A DNA stretch of 25,744 bases from an uncultured bacterium (GTDB lineage Bacteria > Bacteroidota > Bacteroidia > Bacteroidales > Bacteroidaceae), in assembly GCA_945788485.1 (NCBI GenBank), contig CALZMB010000003.1:1-25744 (forward strand), read 5' to 3'. Positions 16,094 to 24,122 of this stretch are shown here, piece by piece. The position numbers and the translations under genes were made by a program. The notes beneath the pieces were generated by a model, which was not told the origin of the DNA, did not search any database, and saw only the letters and a list, made by a program, of their open reading frames with translations. How positions within the stretch are numbered: the stretch's first letter is position 1; each line of letters begins with the position of its first letter.

Positions 16094-16897
16094 ATGTTAC
16101 AATTCGTATGTCTCGGTAGCGGTAGTAGCGGAAACTGCTATTATCTCTTCGATGAAACCGGAGGAATATTGATCGACGCAGGTATCGGCATAAGAAGTCT
16201 CAGAAAACACTTCGCCGACTATGGCATCGACAAGACAAAACTGAAAGCCATTCTCATCACTCACGACCATGCCGACCACATCAAATCGGTAGGCGTCATC
16301 TCTGCCGAAGCTGAAGTGCCGGTATATTCTTCCTATGCCGTACACCACGGAATAGAGCAGAACTATTGCGTCAGAAAGAAGATAAAAGCCGGCTACGGAA
16401 GATACATCAACCACGGCGACACGTTCAATATCGATGACTTCAACATCACATGCTTCCGGGTGCCGCACGATAGCAGCGACAACCTCGGATATAAGATAAC
16501 GTACCACGACTTGGTATTCTGCATCATAACTGATGCCGGAAAGGTAACCGACGAGATGAAGCAATATATCTCTCAGGCCCACTATCTCGTAATTGAATCT
16601 AACTACGAACTCGAGAAACTCCAGTCCGGACCTTATCCTCAATATCTGAAAGACCGCATCACAAGCGGTAACGGGCATCTGTCGAATGTGCAGTGCGGCG
16701 AGGCGATCGCAGAGAACGCATCACCTGACCTTAAACATGTTTGGCTTGCTCATCTCTCTGAAGAGAACAACCATCCGGAACTTGCGCGCAAGACTGTCGA
16801 GAGCGTCCTGAGAAGCTATGGCATCATTGCAGGCAAGGATTTCATTCTCGATGTATTGAAACGCAAGACACCGTCAGAAATTATTACTCTTGATTGA
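16094..16897 (+). CDS. YycJ/WalJ-like metallo-beta-lactamase-fold hydrolase
   Basis: Single-domain metallo-beta-lactamase-fold protein of 267 residues, most like YycJ/WalJ/VicX, a family linked to nucleic-acid cleavage and, in Firmicutes, to cell-wall and replication phenotypes. Seen: GSGSSGNCYY at 8-17, typical of this subgroup; metal motif THDHADH at 56-62 (His57, His59, Asp61, His62); further ligand candidates His125 in PHDSSDNLGY, Asp147 in TDAGK and His220 in LAHLSEENN. The complete ligand set predicts an active enzyme. The start at 16094 puts the first beta strand MLQFVCLGSG at the beginning. The next gene begins 32 bases later, so they are likely co-transcribed. There is no walKR two-component locus here, so the Firmicutes role should not be assumed. 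Confidence 0.92.
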   Translation: MLQFVCLGSGSSGNCYYLFDETGGILIDAGIGIRSLRKHFADYGIDKTKLKAILITHDHADHIKSVGVISAEAEVPVYSSYAVHHGIEQNYCVRKKIKAGYGRYINHGDTFNIDDFNITCFRVPHDSSDNLGYKITYHDLVFCIITDAGKVTDEMKQYISQAHYLVIESNYELEKLQSGPYPQYLKDRITSGNGHLSNVQCGEAIAENASPDLKHVWLAHLSEENNHPELARKTVESVLRSYGIIAGKDFILDVLKRKTPSEIITLD

Positions 16898-16929
16898 AAA
16901 CCATCATCCCCCCTACTCCATTAGTCATT

Positions 16930-18432
16930 ATGAAAAAGCAACTTCTGCGAACCTTTCTCGTCATTTCATTCTTTATATTTTCCGCCCCAGGCTCTTTCGC
17001 ACAGTCGAAGCGCGAGTTCAGAGCGGCATGGATTCAATGCGTCAACGGCCAGTTCATGAACATGCCTGCACAGACGATGCAGAACACACTTGCCTATCAG
17101 CTCGACGAACTTCAGAAAACAGGCTGCAACGCCATAATTTTCCAAGTAAGGGCTGAATGTGATGCTCTCTACGCCAATGCGAAAGAGCCATGGAGCCGCT
17201 TTCTCACTGGCGCGCAAGGCAAAGCGCCAACGCCGTTATGGGACCCGCTTCAGTGGATGGTGGAACAATGCCACAAACGCAACATGGAACTGCATGCCTG
17301 GATCAATCCATACAGGGCGAAGACAAAGTTCACAAAACAGCTTGATGCACAACATATTGCAATCAAACATCCCGAACGCGTCTTCCCTTACGACGGACTA
17401 ATGATTCTCAACCCCGCATTGCAGGAAAACCGGGATTATATCTGTGAAATCGTATCTGACATCGTAACACGATACGACATCGACGGACTTCACATGGACG
17501 ACTATTTCTATCCTTACCCTGCTGCAGGACAGACAATTCCCGATGCCGCCTATTTTAGTCAGAACAACAACGGCATAAAGGATATCGGCGACTGGAGACG
17601 TTTCAACGTCAACCTCTTCGTGAAACAGGTGGGCGAGACAATACACAAAATAAAACCGTGGGTGAAGTTCGGCATATCGCCTTTCGGAATCTATCGCAAC
17701 AAGAAGTCTGACCCTAACAACGGGTCTGACACCAACGGTCTGCAGAACTATGACGACCTCTATGCCGATGTCTTGTTATGGGTGAACAACGGATGGATAG
17801 ACTATTGCGTCCCGCAACTCTACTGGCAGATTGGACATACAGCAGCTGACTATCAGGAACTGATCAACTGGTGGAACAGACACTGCTCAAAACGCCCGCT
17901 ATTTATTGGTGAAGATGTCGAACGCACTGTGAAATACCCTGACCCGAAAAACAGCAATAACCATCAGCTGAATGCGAAAATGACGCTGCACAACATGCTT
18001 CCTAACGTGAAAGGAACTGTACTATGGTATGCAAAAGCCGCTGTCGATAACGTCGGTAACTATTCTACACTCCTGCGCGAACATTATTGGAAAAATCCAG
18101 TGCTGCAGCCCTCGATGACATTCCTGTCTGACAAGACTCCAAAGAAAGTGAAGAAGGTAAAGGTTCTCGACATCGACAATCAGACTGTACTTTTCTGGAC
18201 AGCACCGAAAGGCAGCGACTGGCAGACGGCGCCTTATCAGTATGCCGTCTATGCTTTCCCTAAAGGTGAGAAAATCGATTTGAAATCAAGCAGATACATT
18301 GCAGGCATAACAAGCGACACGTTCATACGCCTGCCGCGCGTCAACGGAAAGACAAAATACACTTACGTCATCACTGCTCTCAACCGAATCCATAACGAGA
18401 GTAAGGCCGTGAAGAAGAAAGTCAAACTTTGA
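16930..18432 (+). CDS. Secreted glycoside hydrolase-like 10 (GHL10, DUF187) protein
   Basis: Exported protein of 500 residues with a TIM-barrel glycosyl hydrolase-like domain and probable C-terminal Fn3-like module. A signal peptide covers about 1-25 (cleavage near FAQ). The GHL10 domain (about 27-330) shows REFRAAWIQCVNGQF, NAIIFQVRAECDALY, HAWINPYRA, GLHMDDYFYPYP with the paired acids at 190-191, and KFGISPFGIYRN at 246-257, all hallmarks of the family. The C-terminal part (about 395-500) has alternating strand patterns consistent with Fn3. Related proteins act on or bind cell-wall or other glycans; the substrate is not evident here. I start it at ATG 16930 because a signal peptide begins there; a TTG at 16894 is in frame but overlaps the upstream stop. 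Array D follows its stop codon. Confidence 0.93.
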   Translation: MKKQLLRTFLVISFFIFSAPGSFAQSKREFRAAWIQCVNGQFMNMPAQTMQNTLAYQLDELQKTGCNAIIFQVRAECDALYANAKEPWSRFLTGAQGKAPTPLWDPLQWMVEQCHKRNMELHAWINPYRAKTKFTKQLDAQHIAIKHPERVFPYDGLMILNPALQENRDYICEIVSDIVTRYDIDGLHMDDYFYPYPAAGQTIPDAAYFSQNNNGIKDIGDWRRFNVNLFVKQVGETIHKIKPWVKFGISPFGIYRNKKSDPNNGSDTNGLQNYDDLYADVLLWVNNGWIDYCVPQLYWQIGHTAADYQELINWWNRHCSKRPLFIGEDVERTVKYPDPKNSNNHQLNAKMTLHNMLPNVKGTVLWYAKAAVDNVGNYSTLLREHYWKNPVLQPSMTFLSDKTPKKVKKVKVLDIDNQTVLFWTAPKGSDWQTAPYQYAVYAFPKGEKIDLKSSRYIAGITSDTFIRLPRVNGKTKYTYVITALNRIHNESKAVKKKVKL

Positions 18433-18449
18433 CTATTCTTTAACCCTGG

Positions 18450-18565
18450 CAACTTGTCAACTCGTCAACAGTATCAACTCGTCAACAGTATCAACTCGTA
18501 AACTTGTCAACTTGTCAACTCGTCAACTGTATCAACTTGTCAACTCGTCAACTCGTCAACTAAAA
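18450..18565 (+). repeat. Octamer tandem array D, plus orientation, directly before the 5'-nucleotidase gene
   Basis: Fourteen contiguous units in 116 bases: mainly 8-base TCAACTTG or TCAACTCG, one TAAACTTG, and 9-base variants TCAACAGTA (twice) and TCAACTGTA (once), ending with TCAACTAAAA. The 17-base compound TCAACTCGTCAACAGTA occurs twice in a row. The terminus is followed by TAAAT and then the ATG of the 5'-nucleotidase gene, the same five-base spacing as at mtgA. The array fills nearly all of the 138-base gap after the GHL10 gene, so any promoter for the downstream gene must lie in the array, in the 17 bases before it, or upstream. Confidence 0.92.
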
Positions 18566-18570
18566 TAAAT

Positions 18571-20310
18571 ATGTTTCATCGCATCATCTCCATATTCGCT
18601 TTGACTTTTCTCCTCACTTCCAACGCCAATGCGGCAAAACAACGTTCCACAACAATCCAAATTGTTGAGACTACCGACGTACACGGCTGTTTCTTCCCAT
18701 GGAACTTCATCACCAACAAACCTGCCAAAGGCTCGCTCGCACGCGTCGCGGCCCTCGTGAACAAAATGAGGGATGAAAACCCCGACGGCGTGATTCTCCT
18801 TGACAACGGCGACCTGCTGCAGGGACAGCCGATATGCTACTACTATAACTACCTCGCGACGGAGAAGACAAACATCGGCGCGCAATGCCTAAACTTTATG
18901 CGCTACGATGCCGTAGCTTGGGGAAATCACGATGTCGAGACAGGACATAAATGCTACGACAGATGGACTGCACAGACCGACGCTGATATGCTCGGAGCTA
19001 ATGTCATTGATGTATCGACCGGAAAACCTTACATCAAGCCTTATACCGTCATTGTCAGAAACAATGTGAAGGTTGCCGTTATCGGACTGATAACTCCTGC
19101 CATACCAAGCTGGCTGAAAGAGGAGATATGGAGCGGACTAAGGTTCGACGATATGAAAGAGACGGCACGGAAATGGGTGGATTATGTCAAGACAAACGAG
19201 AAGCCGGATGTCATCATAGGACTATTCCATGCCGGACTGAATGGCGGAATACAAAACGAATTATACAAAGAAAACCAGACCGAGGAAATAGCAAAAGAAA
19301 TACCGGGGTTTGATGTCATCATGTTCGGACACGACCACCTTGCCCACAACTCCAAAGTGACATCTGCCGACGGAAAAGAGGTGCTGCTCCTCAACGCTTC
19401 CAACCAGGCGCGATGTGTTGCCGTGGCGGACATAAACGTAACGAAGAAAGGCAAGAAAGTGATTTCTGTCACTGCAAACGGACGCATCATCTCGACTGAC
19501 GATTATCAGCCGGACGAGAAATTCATGAAACACTTCGAAAACGAGATAGAAGAGGTGAAGAAATGGACTGCAACACCTATCGGACAGTCGAGACAGACAA
19601 TATCTACACACGACTGCTTCTTCGGCTCATGCGCATTCACTGATCTCATACACAATCTCCAGCTTCAAATCTCCGGCGCAGACATCTCGTTCTCGGCTCC
19701 GCTGACATTCAATGCCACCCTGAGAGAAGGCGACATAACAATCGCCGACATGTTCAAACTATACAAATATGAGAACTCGCTATATGTCATGAGAATGACA
19801 GGAGAGGAAATCAGAAAACATCTTGAGATGTCATACAACCTGTGGGTGAACACCATGCAGTCTCCCGACGACCATATCATGAAGCTGCGGACAGACAACA
19901 AATCTGAACACGAACGCACGCTATTCCTCAACCAGACGTTCAATTTCGATTCGGCGGCGGGCATTGACTATATCGTTGATGTGACAAAGCCGGAAGGACA
20001 GAAAGTGAAGATTCTCCGTATGTCCAACGGACAGCCTTTCGACGAGAAAAAGACATATCTCGTAGCTCTGAACAGCTACAGAGCCAATGGCGGAGGAGAA
20101 CTGCTGACAAAAGGTGCCGGCATTCCGAAACAGGAACTGGAAAGCAGGATAGTGCAGAAGACAGACAGAGACCAGAGATGGGACCTCATGGAGGAGATAA
20201 AACGCCTGCAGACTATAGATCCTAAACCGAACAATAACTGGCGCTTCGTCCCTGACGACTGGGCGGTGCCCGCCATAAAGCGCGACAGGAAACTCATTTT
20301 CAACGAGTGA
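18571..20310 (+). CDS. Periplasmic metallophosphoesterase / 5'-nucleotidase (UshA/CpdB-like)
   Basis: Exported two-domain enzyme, predicted to release phosphate and nucleosides from nucleotides or 2',3'-cyclic nucleotides. The 579-residue product has a signal peptide (about 1-21, cleavage near ANA). The calcineurin-like metal motifs are complete: TDVHG with Asp36 and His38, DNGDLLQG at 78-85, GNHD at 118-121, FHAG with His220, and GHDH at 253-256. A C-terminal 5'-nucleotidase domain (about 335-545) shows DISFSAPLTFNATLREGDIT, EEIRKHLE and NSYRANGGGELL. Substrate preference between nucleotide and cyclic nucleotide cannot be read from sequence. The start lies five bases after the terminus of array D, with no Shine-Dalgarno. 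nudC follows after 50 bases on the same strand; NudC also handles nucleotides, so a shared salvage role is plausible. Confidence 0.93.
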   Translation: MFHRIISIFALTFLLTSNANAAKQRSTTIQIVETTDVHGCFFPWNFITNKPAKGSLARVAALVNKMRDENPDGVILLDNGDLLQGQPICYYYNYLATEKTNIGAQCLNFMRYDAVAWGNHDVETGHKCYDRWTAQTDADMLGANVIDVSTGKPYIKPYTVIVRNNVKVAVIGLITPAIPSWLKEEIWSGLRFDDMKETARKWVDYVKTNEKPDVIIGLFHAGLNGGIQNELYKENQTEEIAKEIPGFDVIMFGHDHLAHNSKVTSADGKEVLLLNASNQARCVAVADINVTKKGKKVISVTANGRIISTDDYQPDEKFMKHFENEIEEVKKWTATPIGQSRQTISTHDCFFGSCAFTDLIHNLQLQISGADISFSAPLTFNATLREGDITIADMFKLYKYENSLYVMRMTGEEIRKHLEMSYNLWVNTMQSPDDHIMKLRTDNKSEHERTLFLNQTFNFDSAAGIDYIVDVTKPEGQKVKILRMSNGQPFDEKKTYLVALNSYRANGGGELLTKGAGIPKQELESRIVQKTDRDQRWDLMEEIKRLQTIDPKPNNNWRFVPDDWAVPAIKRDRKLIFNE

Positions 20311-20360
20311 GAGACTTAAATCTTCCTACATATTTGGTCTAACAGTCAAATATCAATCTC

Positions 20361-21134
20361 ATGAAATATTGGTTCATATTCCATGATGCCGACCTGCTCT
20401 TGGAGAGACGTGAAGACGGCACATATACAATTCCGCTGTCCGACAATTCTCCCGTCTGTCTTGACGCAAATGCTGCCCTGCACTCTATCCAGCCCTTCGA
20501 CGACGGAACGGAGGTTGTCGCGGTTGACGTAGAGTATCCTGTCCCGCAGACGTCTGTTTTCTCAATGCACAGTTTGAGGCAATCTTACCATCTCATTCCT
20601 TTCCATCTCTATCTCAAGGCGGGGAAATGTAGGGAGATTCTATATTGGGACAAACAGACACAGTATTGCGGAGTTTGTGGCGCGCCGATGAAAATGCACA
20701 CTGACATTTCAAAGGTTTGCACACAATGCGGGAAAGAGGTGTGGCCGCTGCTCGCTACTGCCATCATTGTACTCATTCATAGAGACGACAAAGTGATGCT
20801 CGTCAGGGCAAAGAATTTCCGCGGAAATTACTACGGACTTGTCGCCGGCTTTGTAGAGACGGGCGAGACACTCGAACAGGCTGTACATAGAGAAGTGATG
20901 GAAGAAACGGGTATCACCATAAAAAATATCTCATACTTCAAATCGCAGCCTTGGCCCTATCCTTGCGGACTCATGGTAGGCTTCTATGCGGAATATGTCT
21001 CCGGAGACATCCACATTCAAGAAAGCGAGCTGTATGATGCGGGGTGGTTCTCGAAAGACAACCTGCCCGAAATCCCTGACAAACTCTCTATTGCAAGACA
21101 ACTGATAGACAATTGGGCTGACGGCAATGTGTGA
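20361..21134 (+). CDS. nudC: NADH pyrophosphatase / RNA deNADding Nudix hydrolase
   Basis: Cleaves NAD(H) to NMN(H) and AMP and can remove NAD caps from RNA. The 257-residue product has an N-terminal NudC-like region (about 1-90), a four-cysteine zinc ribbon (Cys103, Cys106, Cys120, Cys123 in CGVCG and CTQCG), and a complete Nudix box from Gly163 to Ile185 (GFVETGET through REVMEETGI) with all consensus residues, including Glu178, Glu181 and Glu182. The family-specific motif SQPWPYP is at 195-201, placing it in NudC rather than another Nudix group. Length is as expected. It follows the 5'-nucleotidase gene, and their products could act in sequence on NAD-derived nucleotides, though one is periplasmic and the other cytoplasmic. 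Confidence 0.96.
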   Translation: MKYWFIFHDADLLLERREDGTYTIPLSDNSPVCLDANAALHSIQPFDDGTEVVAVDVEYPVPQTSVFSMHSLRQSYHLIPFHLYLKAGKCREILYWDKQTQYCGVCGAPMKMHTDISKVCTQCGKEVWPLLATAIIVLIHRDDKVMLVRAKNFRGNYYGLVAGFVETGETLEQAVHREVMEETGITIKNISYFKSQPWPYPCGLMVGFYAEYVSGDIHIQESELYDAGWFSKDNLPEIPDKLSIARQLIDNWADGNV

Positions 21135-21170
21135 TGCCAATACGCTGATATAACAATATGGCTGACTACA

Positions 21171-21195
21171 CCATGCCTGCCAATTCACGGCATGG
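21171..21195 (+). terminator. Short hairpin downstream of nudC, possible terminator
   Basis: CCATGCC (21171-21177) and GGCATGG (21189-21195) form a perfect 7-base stem with an 11-base loop, 36 bases after the nudC stop. No T run follows, so the terminator call is weak. Confidence 0.35.
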
Positions 21196-21268
21196 ATGTC
21201 AAAGAAGTATTATGCCTCTAAAGCTAAAAACAGTGAACCTAAAAGTAAGCTTCAAGCGTATTATGATA

Positions 21269-21312
21269 GCAGTCGAAAGTTCGTATGATTGCAGTCAAAA
21301 GTTCGTATGATT
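21269..21312. repeat. Tandem duplication of a 22-base unit
   Basis: Two head-to-tail copies (21269-21290 and 21291-21312) differ at one base, G versus A at position 7 of the unit. The shared core is AAAGTTCGTATGATT. A partial third match may precede them (CGTATTATGATA). It lies about 200 bases upstream of the wecA-like start. Confidence 0.8.
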
Positions 21313-21513
21313 TGACTTAACACTTGTTAGACATAGTATTTTTTACAAAAATATACATTCGATAAAATATTTTTCAAATACTGTCGTTATATAATAAAGG
21401 GTAAGAGTTGGCATATTTCCATGTTTTCTCGCTTACATATAACGAACAGCTCAGAAACACTACAGCTCAGCCTTTACACAAAAGAACAAGATTGGTCACA
21501 AACAAAGATTATA

Positions 21514-22641
21514 ATGTCCTTAACTATATCAATCATAAGCCTGTTAGGCACATTTATTTTGTCAGCTATCATTGGGGTGTTGTCGATACCGAGAATCGTG
21601 GATGTCGCGAATAAGATGCACCTCTACGACCAGCCGAACAGCCGTAAGATTCACCGTATTCCCATACCACGGCTTGGCGGTGTGTCATTCATCCCTGCCG
21701 CTCTCATTTCTCTTTGCACTGTCGCCGTCCTGCTCTCGCGATTTGGATATAAAATTGAGAATCTCGCGGATTCTGGCGCCCCGCAGCATTTTATCGCATA
21801 TATTGCCGGTGCTGTGCTTCTCTATTCTATGGGCATCTTTGATGACGTCCGCGGTTTAGGCTACAAAATCAAATTCCTTGTTCAGGTCATCTCCGCCGTA
21901 TTGCTCTGTATCAGCGGTTTATGGATAGCGTCATTCGAACATATTTTCCTCATAGACCAGATTCCGTTCTGGGTCGGTATGCCCCTCACAATATTCTTTG
22001 TCGTTTATGTCACCAACGCCATAAATCTCATTGACGGCATCGACGGCCTGGCGTCAGGGCTGTCATCCATATCTCTCATCGTCGCCATCATCCTGTGTAT
22101 CATGTCTGGCGACATCCTGTGGGCGATGCTCGCGATAGCTTTCCTCGGGGTGGTGACGGTGTTCTTCTGTTTCAACGTCTTCGGAAACAAACATAAGATT
22201 TTCATGGGCGACACTGGCTCTCTTACACTTGGATACACTCTCAGCTATATCTTCCTGCATTTCTGGCAGGCAAACCCGATATGGAATCCCTATCTGCATA
22301 ACCTCGGCATCATAATGCTCAGCACACTCATCATTCCGATGTTTGACGTCGTCAGAGTATTCATGAGCAGAGTGAGAGACAACCGCAACCCTTTCCTTCC
22401 TGACAAGAACCACATCCACCACAAGCTGATGCGCGCAGGAATGAGCGGCAGACAGACGATGATTTCCATTCTTCTCATCTCTGTCCTTTTCATCGTCATC
22501 AACTATCTTGTCGCATCCATCAGCCAGACTCTCATCATTCTCATCGATGTCCTCATGTATGTAGTGATGCACATCATCATAAACTATTTCATATTTCAAA
22601 AAGAAAGGGAGACAGGACAAAACTGGAAGAAGGTGTTCTGA
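21514..22641 (+). CDS. WecA/TagO-type polyprenyl-phosphate sugar-1-phosphate transferase
   Basis: Integral membrane enzyme of the MraY/WecA superfamily that transfers a GlcNAc-1-phosphate-type group from a UDP-sugar to undecaprenyl phosphate, starting O-antigen, capsule or similar glycan assembly. The 375-residue product has around ten hydrophobic segments and the family motifs: IPRLGG at 51-56, GIFDD at 107-111, NAINLIDGIDGLA at 168-180, MGDTGS at 231-236 and PDKNHIHH at 296-303. The last motif marks the WecA branch rather than MraY. I choose ATG 21514, immediately before the first membrane helix; an ATG at 21421 is in frame but adds 31 polar residues not usual in the family. No glycan cluster is adjacent, so the glycan it initiates is unknown. 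It ends the plus-strand block at a strong terminator. Confidence 0.93.
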   Translation: MSLTISIISLLGTFILSAIIGVLSIPRIVDVANKMHLYDQPNSRKIHRIPIPRLGGVSFIPAALISLCTVAVLLSRFGYKIENLADSGAPQHFIAYIAGAVLLYSMGIFDDVRGLGYKIKFLVQVISAVLLCISGLWIASFEHIFLIDQIPFWVGMPLTIFFVVYVTNAINLIDGIDGLASGLSSISLIVAIILCIMSGDILWAMLAIAFLGVVTVFFCFNVFGNKHKIFMGDTGSLTLGYTLSYIFLHFWQANPIWNPYLHNLGIIMLSTLIIPMFDVVRVFMSRVRDNRNPFLPDKNHIHHKLMRAGMSGRQTMISILLISVLFIVINYLVASISQTLIILIDVLMYVVMHIIINYFIFQKERETGQNWKKVF

Positions 22642-22676
22642 ATACAATGGTGTGCATATTGACGGACACACCTACA

Positions 22677-22737
22677 AAAAACACGATTTCTATCTGGCAG
22701 ACGTATTGTCTGAATACAGGATAGAAATCGTGTTTTT
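22677..22737. terminator. Strong bidirectional intrinsic terminator
   Basis: An exact 18-base stem (22677-22694 with 22720-22737) is capped by a second 5-base stem (CAGAC 22698-22702, GTCTG 22708-22712) with a GTATT loop. The stem ends in A5 on one side and T5 on the other, so it can serve transcripts from both strands. It lies between the convergent wecA-like (+) and rsmF-like (-) genes, exactly where a shared terminator is expected. Confidence 0.92.
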
Positions 22738-22760
22738 CGTATAATCTGTATTATGCGCTA

Positions 22761-24026
22761 TTATTTAGCTTTGTGTATAGCCCATTCTTTCGGATAGAGG
22801 TTGTTGGCTCTTGTACCGATGTTCTTCATGAAACCGATTGGATGGTTGTCATACGAAGCGACGACATAGCCGCGCGGTGTGTCTTCAGGTAAAGTGACAA
22901 CTTCACGATGAAGGTAACACAACGCCTCTTCTCTCGTCAGTTCAACAGTAGGGAACCGTGTCGCGTCGCGGCTTATGCTCAATGCCTCACAATGCGACGG
23001 AATCATGTCACGTCCTTTCTGCGTATCTCGTGGTATGCCGTCGTATATGACATTGAGACGTGTCTTCTTTAGTATGGCACCTTTCATGGCTGACGGCGTT
23101 TCGCGGTTCTCGGGAGATGAGCTTCCGTTTTTCCGCATGACACACATAAACAAGCCTTCGCTCTTTGATGTACCAGGTATGAATCGGTAAACTGGCTCGT
23201 TAAAGCCGGCGAGCAGCGACCCCGTGATATTCCAGTCGGGCTGCACATCGACATGCAGCAACTCGGCTCCAAGCGTGTCACGCACATAGCGCACATTCTC
23301 CTCGTTCTCCTGTGTGTTGAAGGTACAGGTGCTGTAAATCAGCAGTCCGCCGGGCTTCAACCGTTTCCATATCTCTGTCACTATCTCTCTTTGCAATGCT
23401 GCGCAGCGGTGGACATTGGCAATGCTCCATTCGGATATAGCTGAGCGGTCTCTGCGAAACAACCCCTCACCAGAACATGGCACATCGGTTAGAATGATGT
23501 CAAAATTCATTCCTTCACGCGAATAATGGTTGTGCATATTCTGCGTAACGATGACATCTGCATGTCCCTGCTTCTGGATATTCTCCATCAAGATGTTAGC
23601 CCTGCGGCGGTCTGGCTCGTTGCTCATAAGCAATGAACCCTCTGGCAGCACCCCACGTGCAAGTGTTGACTTCCCGCCTGGAGCGGCACATAGGTCGAGC
23701 ATCAAGACTGGCTTATCGACATATTGCCGCATCACTTCAGCGAGAAACATCGACCCTGCTTCCTGCACATAATAGCAGCCGGCATGGAACAGCGGGTCGT
23801 CGGTGAACGACGGACGTTTCTCCAACCAGTATCCGCCCTTGCACCATGGTATCTCTTCCACCTCACAATGAAAAAGCCCGCATGCTCCATCCTTGCACGG
23901 TTTGAAGGGATTCATGCGGACACTCGTCGGAGCCTCTTCATCAAAAGACGCGACATAGCGTTTCCATATCTCATCACCCATAAGGCACGAGGTGTATTCT
24001 GCGAATTGTGACGGGAGTTGCTCCAT
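22761..24026 (-). CDS. RsmF-like NOL1/NOP2/Sun rRNA m5C methyltransferase
   Basis: Class I SAM-dependent RNA methyltransferase forming 5-methylcytidine, probably in 16S rRNA. The 421-residue product has an N-terminal RNA-binding region with PTSVRMNPFK at 33-42, QEAGSMFLAEV at 88-98, SAM motif I DLCAAPGGKS at 111-120, motif IV DVPCSGEG with Cys184, and motif VI YSTCTF with Cys234; these are the two catalytic cysteines of the family. The C-terminal part (about 350-421, including LHREVV and GYVVASYDNHPIGFMKNIGTRANN-type PUA-like strands) matches RsmF/YebU architecture. RsmB proteins instead carry an N-terminal NusB domain, absent here. It lies 96 bases downstream of uxaC, separated by a hairpin, so it may have its own promoter. 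The exact modified base is not provable from sequence. Confidence 0.94.
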   Translation of the reverse strand: MEQLPSQFAEYTSCLMGDEIWKRYVASFDEEAPTSVRMNPFKPCKDGACGLFHCEVEEIPWCKGGYWLEKRPSFTDDPLFHAGCYYVQEAGSMFLAEVMRQYVDKPVLMLDLCAAPGGKSTLARGVLPEGSLLMSNEPDRRRANILMENIQKQGHADVIVTQNMHNHYSREGMNFDIILTDVPCSGEGLFRRDRSAISEWSIANVHRCAALQREIVTEIWKRLKPGGLLIYSTCTFNTQENEENVRYVRDTLGAELLHVDVQPDWNITGSLLAGFNEPVYRFIPGTSKSEGLFMCVMRKNGSSSPENRETPSAMKGAILKKTRLNVIYDGIPRDTQKGRDMIPSHCEALSISRDATRFPTVELTREEALCYLHREVVTLPEDTPRGYVVASYDNHPIGFMKNIGTRANNLYPKEWAIHKAK

Positions 24027-24056
24027 GATGTATCACATGAAATGTGGCAATATAGA

Positions 24057-24109
24057 GAAATGACGAACTGGCAAGACTGACAATGCAAGTCTTGTTCGCT
24101 CGTCATTTC
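24057..24109 (-). terminator. Hairpin between uxaC and the rsmF-like gene, probable terminator
   Basis: GAAATGACGA (24057-24066) pairs with TCGTCATTTC (24100-24109), and CAAGACT (24072-24078) pairs with AGTCTTG (24088-24094) above a 5-base internal loop, leaving a 9-base loop. It begins 14 bases after the uxaC stop. On the minus strand the stem ends in CATTTC then TCTATATT, a partial T-rich tail. Confidence 0.65.
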
Positions 24110-24122
24110 ATCTATGCTTCAG

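Larger units (their letters stand above)
21135..21513. other. Intergenic region between nudC and the wecA-like gene
   Basis: A 379-base non-coding stretch. It contains a short hairpin just after nudC, a 22-base tandem duplication, and an AT-rich tract (about 21335-21395) where a promoter for the wecA-like gene would be expected. The nearest TAnnTTTG-like string (TACATTCG near 21353) has a mismatch, so I do not call it. The frame from 21421 to 21513 is open in phase with the wecA-like gene but is not needed by the family. Confidence 0.5.

Noticed and set aside
18450..18565. Sigma-70 -35 boxes (TTGAC strings) in the arrays as promoters
   Set aside because: TTGAC appears only because GTCAA is part of each unit on the other strand. 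Bacteroidota use TTTG/TAnnTTTG promoters, and no -7 element is placed to match.
21421..21513. Upstream ATG for the wecA-like gene
   Set aside because: It adds 31 polar residues before the first membrane helix; ATG 21514 gives the normal length and start for the family.
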